This document shows positions 1 to 4,840 of a DNA stretch of 6,620 nucleotides, piece by piece. The number at the start of each line of letters is the position of its first letter. The stretch's first letter is position 1. Source of the stretch: an uncultured Clostridia bacterium (lineage in GTDB: Bacteria; Bacillota; Clostridia; Lachnospirales; Lachnospiraceae); contig CALASV010000315.1 in the NCBI GenBank assembly GCA_937888895.1, positions 1 to 6,620 on the forward strand, given 5' to 3'. The notes beneath the pieces were generated by a model that was given only the letters and a program-made list of their open reading frames with translations, had not been told where the DNA came from and did not search any database. A program made the position numbers and the translations under genes.

Positions 1-807
1 TAGAGTGTCCGACCGTATTTTCTCATTATTTGTTTTCTCTAATAATGCATGATTTACCTGATATGGCTTTAATAATGCTACACGCTCTGCTGCCTTATCT
101 TCTTCTCCCATCGAACACCATACATCTGTATAAATCGCATCTGCATCTTTTACTGTTTCAATATCATCCGAAATCTCAATTATACTTCCAGATTCTTTCG
201 CATATTCCTGACACTGTGCTACTAAATCTTCTTTTGGCCAAAGTTCCTTTGGTGCAAAAATAGTAAAGTTCACACCTACTTTTGCACAACCAACCATTAA
301 ACTATTTGCCATATTGTTGCGTCCATCACCAGCATATACAAGCTTTAATCCTTTTAACTTTCCAAACTGTTCCATCAAAGTTAAAAAGTCTGCTAAAATC
401 TGTGTTGGATGAGAATCATCAGTTAAGCCATTCCAAACAGGAACGCCACTATATTTTGCTAACTTTTCTACCGTTGCTTGACTAAATCCTCTAAATTCAA
501 TACCATCAAACATACGACCTAATACTCTAGCCGTATCTTCTACACTTTCTTTATGACCTAACTGAATATCTTCATGACCTAAATATTCTGGATGACCACC
601 TTCATCTAAACAACCAATCGTAAATGCAGACCTTGTTCTAGTCGATGGCTTTTCAAAAATCAAAGCAATATTCTTTCCTTTTAAACTATCCCCCGTAATA
701 CCCTGCTTTTTCTTTTCCTTTAACTCTTTAGCTAAATCTAATAATCCAATAATTTCTTCTGGTGTAAAATCTTTTAATGTTAAAAATGAACGTCCCTTTA
801 AATTCAT
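1..807 (-). CDS. argF: Ornithine carbamoyltransferase, 3' end outside window
   Basis: Cytoplasmic enzyme that joins carbamoyl phosphate and L-ornithine to give citrulline (arginine biosynthesis, or the reverse reaction in the arginine deiminase pathway). I translated 269 codons with no stop before the window edge; the family is usually about 310-340 residues. Visible motifs: carbamoyl-phosphate loop STRTR at residues 55-59 within FEKPSTRTRSAF, HPTQ at 133-136, GDGRNN at 160-165, and the ornithine-side DVWCSMG at 228-234. The C-terminal HCLP-type motif would lie just past the edge. The ATG at 805-807 fits the family N-terminus (MNLKGRSFLTLKDF) and has a modest upstream AGGTAGGG. It starts 15 bp after the SPFH stop codon, with no room for a promoter between them, so it is probably cotranscribed with that gene. 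Biosynthetic (argF) and catabolic (arcB) enzymes cannot be told apart here. Family assignment is firm; the symbol is less so. Confidence 0.93.
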   Translation of the reverse strand, partial: MNLKGRSFLTLKDFTPEEIIGLLDLAKELKEKKKQGITGDSLKGKNIALIFEKPSTRTRSAFTIGCLDEGGHPEYLGHEDIQLGHKESVEDTARVLGRMFDGIEFRGFSQATVEKLAKYSGVPVWNGLTDDSHPTQILADFLTLMEQFGKLKGLKLVYAGDGRNNMANSLMVGCAKVGVNFTIFAPKELWPKEDLVAQCQEYAKESGSIIEISDDIETVKDADAIYTDVWCSMGEEDKAAERVALLKPYQVNHALLEKTNNEKIRSDTL

Positions 808-822
808 GTGTATTTCCCTACC

Positions 823-1782
823 TTATTTATTTTCACTTGTTGCAATTTCTGTTACTGATTTTGCTAAACCAGCAATCCCTTGAATTTCTGATGGAATAAT
901 AATTTTTGTTGCTTGACCATCTGCTGCCTTTGCAAATGCTTCTAAACTCTTTAATTGAATTACGTTAGCTGTTGGATTTGCTTCATTTAAATACTGAATA
1001 CCATCTGCATTTGCCTGCTGAACGGTACGAATTGCATTCGCTTGACCTTCTGCTTCGCGAATCATTGCTTCTTTCTTTGCTTCTGCACGAAGGATTTCTG
1101 CCTCTTTTTCTGCCTCTGCTTCACGAATCATTGCTTCTTTCTTTGCCTCTGCCTCACGAATCATTGCTTCTTTTTTTGCTTCTGCACGAAGAATTGTTGA
1201 TGTCTTTTCACCCTCTGCAATCAAAATAGATTCTCGACGCTCACGCTCTGCTTTCATTTGCTTTTCCATCGCATCTTGAATTGCTGCTGGTGGAATAATA
1301 TTCTTTAATTCCACACGATTTACTTTAATTCCCCAAGGGTCTGTCGCAGCATCTAACGATGCTCTCATTTTTGCATTGATAACTTCTCTAGATGTTAATG
1401 TTTCATCTAATTCCAAATCACCAATAATGTTACGAAGTGTCGTTGCTGTTAAATTTTCAATTGCCATAATTGGATTTTCTACACCATAAGCAAATAATTT
1501 AGGGTCTGTAATCTGAAAAAATACAACCGTGTCAATTCTCATTGTTACATTATCCTTTGTAATCACTGGTTGTGGTGGAAAATCTGCCACTTGCTCTTTT
1601 AATAGCACTCTTTTTGCTACTCTGTCAATAATTGGAAGTTTTATATGAATCCCTACATCCCAAGTAGCTTGATAACCTCCTAAACGCTCAACAACATACG
1701 CTTGTGCCTGTGGAACAATTTTGATACAAGAAGCAATTAATATCAAAATTAACATCACCAAAATAATTAAAACAATTTTCAT
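823..1782 (-). CDS. SPFH/Band-7 (stomatin/QmcA-like) membrane protein with expanded 11-residue coiled-coil repeats
   Basis: This is a 319-residue membrane-anchored scaffold of the stomatin/prohibitin/flotillin superfamily, whose members form oligomeric rings linked to membrane microdomains and protease control. A hydrophobic segment at residues 3-18 follows a single Lys. Next comes the typical juxtamembrane IKIVPQAQAYVVERLG (20-35), then the Band-7 domain to about 180, with DPWGIKVNRVELKNI (148-162) characteristic of the QmcA/paraslipin branch. A charged helix at about 168-250 contains five 11-residue units. The conserved tail ATKIIIPSEIQGIAGLA lies at 291-307. Start: ATG at 1780-1782 with a strong AAAGGAGGG about 8 nt upstream. 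Two oddities stand out. The N-terminus contains IASC (16-19), which resembles a lipobox. There is also no adjacent NfeD-family gene, the usual partner; instead argF follows directly and a PilZ gene diverges. Family assignment is firm; the cellular role is unknown. Confidence 0.93.
   Translation of the reverse strand: MKIVLIILVMLILILIASCIKIVPQAQAYVVERLGGYQATWDVGIHIKLPIIDRVAKRVLLKEQVADFPPQPVITKDNVTMRIDTVVFFQITDPKLFAYGVENPIMAIENLTATTLRNIIGDLELDETLTSREVINAKMRASLDAATDPWGIKVNRVELKNIIPPAAIQDAMEKQMKAERERRESILIAEGEKTSTILRAEAKKEAMIREAEAKKEAMIREAEAEKEAEILRAEAKKEAMIREAEGQANAIRTVQQANADGIQYLNEANPTANVIQLKSLEAFAKAADGQATKIIIPSEIQGIAGLAKSVTEIATSENK
1048..1212 (-). repeat. Five in-frame 33-bp repeats encoding 11-residue coiled-coil units
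   Basis: The SPFH gene holds five consecutive 33-bp units (1048-1080, 1081-1113, 1114-1146, 1147-1179, 1180-1212). In protein order they read GEKTSTILRAE, AKKEAMIREAE, AKKEAMIREAE, AEKEAEILRAE, AKKEAMIREAE (residues 191-245). Three units are identical in protein and differ by only a few bases in DNA, which points to recent duplication. An 11-residue period suits a hendecad helical coil, the type seen in the SPFH stalk helix, so unit gain or loss would change the stalk by about three helical turns at a time. The duplication and structural reading are inference. Confidence 0.9.
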
Positions 1783-1817
1783 AAAAAATAGCCCTCCTTT
1801 TTATTCTGTATTACTTT

Positions 1818-1846
1818 AGTGTATCGCATTTTTGTCTATCTTTCAA
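1818..1846 (-). promoter_or_regulatory. Sigma-A-like promoter for the SPFH-argF unit
   Basis: On the minus strand, -35 TTGAAA (1841-1846) and -10 TACACT (1818-1823) are separated by exactly 17 bp. The predicted start is an A near 1811, giving a leader of about 28 nt that contains the AAAGGAGGG ribosome binding site. I see no clear ArgR box in this stretch, which is notable because argF is downstream. Confidence 0.7.
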
Positions 1847-1887
1847 TAGTTCTATAAAAATTTTTTTCTAATAAGCAAAAAACCCTA

Positions 1888-1916
1888 TTGATTTCACTTT
1901 TTACTTCATGTAAAAT
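1888..1916 (+). promoter_or_regulatory. Sigma-A-like promoter for the PilZ gene, with overlapping short palindrome
   Basis: TTGATT (1888-1893), a 17-bp spacer, and TAAAAT (1911-1916) precede the PilZ gene, with a predicted start near A1923. The -10 lies inside the near-palindrome TGTAAAATTACA (1909-1920), which could be a repressor site or chance in AT-rich DNA. The pattern does not resemble a flagellar sigma-28 promoter. The -35 elements of this promoter and the divergent SPFH promoter are about 40 bp apart, so one regulator could act on both. Confidence 0.6.
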
Positions 1917-1961
1917 TACAATAAAACTTTATTCTTATAAACAAGTATTTCGGAGGAAATT

Positions 1962-2585
1962 ATGATTGCAACTGAGCTACAACTAAACCATTCTGTTGAA
2001 ATAGAAGTTACTATCAACGGAAAAGTAACTACCCTGTTATCTTCTATTGAGAAAATAAGCAATACCAATGTATTATTATCACCCATTTTCATTGGTGGAA
2101 AATTAGTAGGATTTCCTCCTGAATATTGTGTATCTTTCATTTATATGGAAGGTTCCGTTGTTTACTGCTGGAAAAACATATCGATTAAAGCAATCCAATA
2201 CCAAGGCAATGTGTATCATTGTGTTACTCTTTTAACAGAAGCTGAAGTTTGGAATCGTCGTAATGCCTTCCGTATTGATGTTGGAGAAACAATGGAACTT
2301 ATTTCTTTTGGTAAAGGTGGTCCAAAAGTACACAAAGTTTTTGTAAAAGATATTAGTGAAACTGGTATGGCTTTTATCTCTAGTGAAACATTTTTTGTAA
2401 AACATACAATACGCTTAAAACTTAAAATATTCTCTGGACAAACAGTACAATTAAGTGCCCAAATTGTACGTACACAACCAACTAAAAATGAAAATGAAAT
2501 ATTATATGGTTGCCGATTTTTAGAAAAAAGTCATTTCCTATCAAAACACTTGGTAAAACTCCAACAAGCACAACAACAAAAATAA
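1962..2585 (+). CDS. PilZ-domain c-di-GMP receptor, YcgR-like
   Basis: A 207-residue cytoplasmic protein. The N-terminal half (about 8-92) matches the beta-rich YcgR/PilZN domain in position and style: a short-chain start, then ...GGKLVGFPPEY at 45-55 and a CVSFIY strand. The C-terminal half (about 97-190) is a PilZ domain carrying both c-di-GMP determinants: the arginine motif RNAFR (R100 and R104, with R99 in front) and DISETG (D130, S132, G135). The family's late YGCRF is at 182-186. An intact site predicts real c-di-GMP binding; YcgR proteins typically slow flagellar motors or tune exopolysaccharide output. The ATG at 1962 has a strong GGAGGA 4-9 nt upstream. The Gln-rich tail (QQAQQQK) has no evident role. 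The gene is monocistronic, diverges from the SPFH gene and converges on the transporter. No motility or cyclase genes are in view, so the target is unknown. Confidence 0.9.
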   Translation: MIATELQLNHSVEIEVTINGKVTTLLSSIEKISNTNVLLSPIFIGGKLVGFPPEYCVSFIYMEGSVVYCWKNISIKAIQYQGNVYHCVTLLTEAEVWNRRNAFRIDVGETMELISFGKGGPKVHKVFVKDISETGMAFISSETFFVKHTIRLKLKIFSGQTVQLSAQIVRTQPTKNENEILYGCRFLEKSHFLSKHLVKLQQAQQQK

Positions 2586-2629
2586 TCATGTTATTATAAA
2601 ATACAAAATTTCACAAAACATTTCTTTTA

Positions 2630-2665
2630 AACCGAATAGTTACCATACATAGTATCTATTCGGTT
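2630..2665. terminator. Hairpin between convergent PilZ and transporter genes, possible bidirectional terminator
   Basis: AACCGAATAG (2630-2639) pairs perfectly with CTATTCGGTT (2656-2665), and an inner TAC/GTA pair shortens the loop. It lies 44 bp past the PilZ stop and 21 bp past the transporter stop. Neither strand has a proper T-run after the stem: TTTAAAAG follows on minus and ATGAGTAAG on plus. It is therefore at best a weak or factor-assisted terminator; mRNA 3'-end protection is an alternative. Confidence 0.5.
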
Positions 2666-2686
2666 ATGAGTAAGTAGCGAAGTAAA

Positions 2687-3592
2687 TTACGAATATCCGA
2701 TTGACTTTGCAACAACTTTTTTATTTGGTAATTGTGCCAATATAATTGCCACAAACATCAAAATACATCCAAAACTTTCTCTTATAGACAATGTTTCTTT
2801 TAAAATTAAAAATCCTCCCAATACAGAAACGGTAGATTCCAAACTTAAAATCAAAACAGCAATCGTAGGATTATAATTTTTTTGTCCTAAAATTTGCAAT
2901 GTATATGCTACTCCTGATGACAATACCCCTGCATACAACAATGGTAATTTTGCTTCCCAAATCGAAGAAATTGTTGGTGTTTCTGAGAAAATCATAAATA
3001 TACTTGATAAAATTCCTGCCACTAAAAACTGAATACAAGACATCTGTACTCCATTTACTCTTGGTGCAAAATGGTCAATCACTAAAATATGAAAAGTAAA
3101 TACAACAGCACAACTAAGTAAATAAACATCTCCTATTGCAATACTTGTGCTATTCTCTGTCATGCAAAGTAAATACAAACCAATAACAGAACAAACAACA
3201 CCTATCCAAACATTTTTTCCACATTTCTTTTTTAGAAACAAACTAACCATTGGCACAAGCACAATATATAACGCTGTTAAAAATCCTGCTTTTCCTACAC
3301 TTGTTGTCATAATTCCGATTTGCTGTAAATTGGTTGCAGTACCTAACAAAAGTCCACAAACACTACCTGAAATTAATAATTCCTTTTTTTCTTCTTTTGT
3401 CATTTGACCAAACCGATGTTTTCCTAAGAAAGCAACAGGAAATAACACCAAACTTCCCATAAAACTTCGAACAGCATTAAATGTGAATGGTCCAACATAG
3501 TTCATGCCTGTACTTTGAGCAACAAACGCAAACCCCCAAATCATAGCTGCCAACAGTAACATCATTGTATTTTTTATACTATTCTTTTGCAT
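2687..3592 (-). CDS. EamA/DMT-family transporter
   Basis: A 301-residue multipass membrane protein of the drug/metabolite transporter superfamily (two EamA repeats, usual total about 290-310). About ten hydrophobic segments are visible, roughly at 10-28, 34-56, 72-90, 100-120, 127-144, 152-173, 185-203, 216-236, 242-264 and 272-288. The first repeat opens with WGFAFVAQ (19-26). The second carries the typical AYTLQILGQK (229-238) and LILSLESTVSVLGG (247-260) followed by LKET. The long Lys-rich loop at 58-71 and the Lys-containing C-terminus suit the positive-inside rule. Substrate cannot be predicted; relatives export amino acids, nucleotides or other small metabolites. The ATG at 3590-3592 has GAGGA about 11 nt upstream and follows the phosphoesterase stop by 7 bp. 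It is probably the last gene of the rdgB cluster. Confidence 0.9.
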   Translation of the reverse strand: MQKNSIKNTMMLLLAAMIWGFAFVAQSTGMNYVGPFTFNAVRSFMGSLVLFPVAFLGKHRFGQMTKEEKKELLISGSVCGLLLGTATNLQQIGIMTTSVGKAGFLTALYIVLVPMVSLFLKKKCGKNVWIGVVCSVIGLYLLCMTENSTSIAIGDVYLLSCAVVFTFHILVIDHFAPRVNGVQMSCIQFLVAGILSSIFMIFSETPTISSIWEAKLPLLYAGVLSSGVAYTLQILGQKNYNPTIAVLILSLESTVSVLGGFLILKETLSIRESFGCILMFVAIILAQLPNKKVVAKSIGYS

Positions 3593-3599
3593 TGTTCTA

Positions 3600-4088
3600 T
3601 TAATCCTCTACTTTATGTTGTTCCCACATTACTTGCCCGTTTTCCTCCAACCATAAAATCATATACGTTGGACGACCATCTGCCTGTCTTGGTAAAGACA
3701 AACTTCCCGGATTTGCTACAAGCACTCCATCCATTTCTTCACAAAATGGTACATGAGTATGTCCAAATAGAGCAATTCTTGCTCCCTTTGTTTTTGCCAC
3801 GCTTTTAATCATATCTTTTCTTGCATTCACATAATGATAATGTCCATGTGCCATAAAAATTGGAATATGTTCAATTTTTATCAACCGTTCTCTTGGTAAA
3901 TCAGAAAAATAATCATTATTACCTGCAATAAAACAACAAGGACATTCTGCTATTGCCTCAATATAATCTTCATCTTTTCCTACATCACCCAAATGAAGTA
4001 AATAATCGATTGGCTTTACTTTTGGTAAAATTTTTTCTAAATTTGCTGTTCTTCCATGTGTATCACTAATCACAAGTACTTTTTTCAT
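3600..4088 (-). CDS. YfcE/MJ0936-type metallophosphoesterase
   Basis: A 162-residue cytoplasmic calcineurin-like phosphodiesterase, a typical length for this small class. All metal-site motifs are present in order: SDTHG (8-12; D9, H11), LGD (33-35; D35), GNND (56-59; N57 bridging and catalytic), AHGH (80-83; H81) and GHTH (109-112; H110, H112), followed by the family signature NPGSLSLPR (126-134). Family members hydrolyse phosphodiesters such as bis-pNPP or cyclic nucleotides with Mn or Ni; the physiological substrate is generally unsettled. The ATG is 4 bp past the rdgB stop, and its AAAGGA ribosome site lies inside the end of rdgB, which suggests translational coupling. Pairing with rdgB fits a nucleotide-housekeeping operon, but that functional link is inference. 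Confidence 0.93.
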   Translation of the reverse strand: MKKVLVISDTHGRTANLEKILPKVKPIDYLLHLGDVGKDEDYIEAIAECPCCFIAGNNDYFSDLPRERLIKIEHIPIFMAHGHYHYVNARKDMIKSVAKTKGARIALFGHTHVPFCEEMDGVLVANPGSLSLPRQADGRPTYMILWLEENGQVMWEQHKVED

Positions 4089-4092
4089 AAGT

Positions 4093-4683
4093 TTATTCCT
4101 TTGCTAATTGCTCCTTTATCGCACGCAACGCCTTCGCTCTATGACTAATCTTATTCTTTTCTTCCATAGATAATTCGGCTGTCGTTTTATTATATTCATC
4201 TACCATAAAAATTGGGTCATATCCAAAACCATTTTCTCCACGAATTTCATATCCAATATATCCTTCTATCGTAGCTCTTCTTGTAATACAAGTTCCATCT
4301 GGATAAGATAATGCTATCACGCAAACAAACCTTGCACTTCGTTCTTCTTTTGACACACCTTGTAATTTTTCCAAAATATAATTATTTTTTATCACATAAT
4401 CGGTATCTTCTCCTAAAAATCTTGCAGAATATACCCCCGGTGCTTTATCCATATAATCTACTTCTAAACCAGAATCATCTGCTAATACTAATTCCCCTGT
4501 TGCTTTTGCAATCGTAGAAGCTTTAATAATTGCATTTTCTTCAAAGGTAGTTCCATTTTCTTCTACATCAACCGAAATACCTGCTTCTTTTAATGATACT
4601 ACTTCATAGCCAGAATCTGCCATAATAGCACGAATTTCTCTCATTTTTCCTTCATTCGATGTTGCAAAAATAATTCGTTTCAT
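4093..4683 (-). CDS. rdgB: RdgB/HAM1-family dITP/XTP pyrophosphatase
   Basis: A cytoplasmic house-cleaning enzyme that converts dITP, ITP and XTP to monophosphates plus pyrophosphate, keeping deaminated purines out of DNA and RNA. The protein is 196 residues from the ATG at 4681-4683, the usual length. Motifs, numbered from this ATG: ATSNEGKMREI (7-17, triphosphate-binding SxNxxK type), ADDSGLEVD (68-76, catalytic Asp), PGVYSARFLGE (82-92), GENGFGYDPIF (149-159) and SHRAKAL (180-186). A TTG codon sits immediately upstream (4684-4686) in frame. AAGGAG lies 9 nt before the ATG and 6 nt before the TTG, so ATG is preferred but TTG is not excluded. It is the first gene of the cluster with the phosphoesterase and EamA transporter, driven by the promoter at 4734-4761. 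Confidence 0.95.
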   Translation of the reverse strand: MKRIIFATSNEGKMREIRAIMADSGYEVVSLKEAGISVDVEENGTTFEENAIIKASTIAKATGELVLADDSGLEVDYMDKAPGVYSARFLGEDTDYVIKNNYILEKLQGVSKEERSARFVCVIALSYPDGTCITRRATIEGYIGYEIRGENGFGYDPIFMVDEYNKTTAELSMEEKNKISHRAKALRAIKEQLAKE

Positions 4684-4706
4684 CAATATTTTCTCCTTTT
4701 TACAAA

Positions 4707-4728
4707 ATTTTCTTGCAATTTTCTTGCA
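4707..4728. repeat. Tandem 11-bp direct repeat in the rdgB upstream region
   Basis: ATTTTCTTGCA occurs twice back to back (4707-4717 and 4718-4728). Each copy contributes a TTGCAA; the left one is spaced correctly as the -35 of the plus-strand promoter. The repeat also lies in the predicted rdgB leader or start-site region. It may be simple slippage or a two-copy protein site. Confidence 0.85.
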
Positions 4729-4741
4729 ATTATATTATAAT
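4713..4741 (+). promoter_or_regulatory. Strong sigma-A-like promoter pointing at the candidate small RNA
   Basis: TTGCAA (4713-4718), exactly 17 bp, then a consensus TATAAT (4736-4741). The predicted start is G4748. No protein gene lies downstream on this strand; the stretch instead runs into two hairpins and a T-run. The -10 box overlaps the opposite-strand -10 (4734-4739), so RNA polymerase cannot occupy both promoters at once. Confidence 0.65.
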
Positions 4742-4761
4742 AAAGTTGCTAATTTTTTCAA
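4734..4761 (-). promoter_or_regulatory. Sigma-A-like promoter for the rdgB cluster
   Basis: Minus-strand -35 TTGAAA (4756-4761), 16-bp spacer, -10 TATAAT (4734-4739). The predicted start is G near 4727, giving a leader of about 44 nt that includes the AAGGAG ribosome site. A second TATAAT-like box occurs at 4729-4734 but has no well-spaced -35. Confidence 0.6.
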
Positions 4762-4832
4762 ATCAAATTCATAGTCAAAAGTCTCCCTTTCTTTTGACAA
4801 GCCTATCTTGTTTTTAACAAGATAGGCTTTTT
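4748..4832 (+). ncRNA. Candidate small RNA, two adjacent hairpins with a C-rich loop
   Basis: An unannotated transcript of about 85 nt is predicted from the promoter at 4713-4741 to the T-run at 4828-4832. The first 26 nt are AU-rich and unstructured. Hairpin 1 pairs GTCAAAAG (4774-4781) with CTTTTGAC (4791-4798) around the 9-nt loop TCTCCCTTT. Hairpin 2 (4799-4829) follows with no gap and is the terminator. There is no ATG and no ribosome site, so a peptide is unlikely. A single-stranded UCUCCCUUU loop is complementary to purine-rich Shine-Dalgarno-like sequence, as in the C-rich motif sRNAs of Firmicutes (for example RsaE/RoxS), so a trans-acting repressor is the simplest reading. Everything after the sequence elements is inference; I do not recognise a named family. 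Confidence 0.5.
4799..4832 (+). terminator. Intrinsic terminator, 14-bp stem, stronger on the plus strand
   Basis: AAGCCTATCTTGTT (4799-4812) pairs perfectly with AACAAGATAGGCTT (4816-4829) around a 3-nt loop, and TTTTT spans 4828-4832 on the plus strand. On the minus strand the stem is followed by GTCAAAAG rather than a T-run, so it would be a poor terminator for the methyltransferase gene that ends at 4841, although it probably still contributes. The orientation is what suggests a plus-strand transcript. Confidence 0.75.
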
Positions 4833-4840
4833 ACTTATCA

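Noticed and set aside
30..485. Two small plus-strand open frames opposite argF
   Set aside because: They are shadows of the argF coding strand; the products are low complexity and match no family.
1048..1212. Regular 33-bp spacing resembling a CRISPR array
   Set aside because: The units abut with no unique spacers, stay in frame and encode coiled-coil residues.
972..1229. Plus-strand open frame with a Leu-rich repetitive product
   Set aside because: It is the complement of the 33-bp repeats in the SPFH gene; the repeats keep the frame open. It has no ribosome site, and the opposite strand encodes a clear family protein.
1916..2140. Minus-strand open frame opposite the PilZ start
   Set aside because: It overlaps a well-supported PilZ gene and its promoter on the other strand and has no ribosome site.
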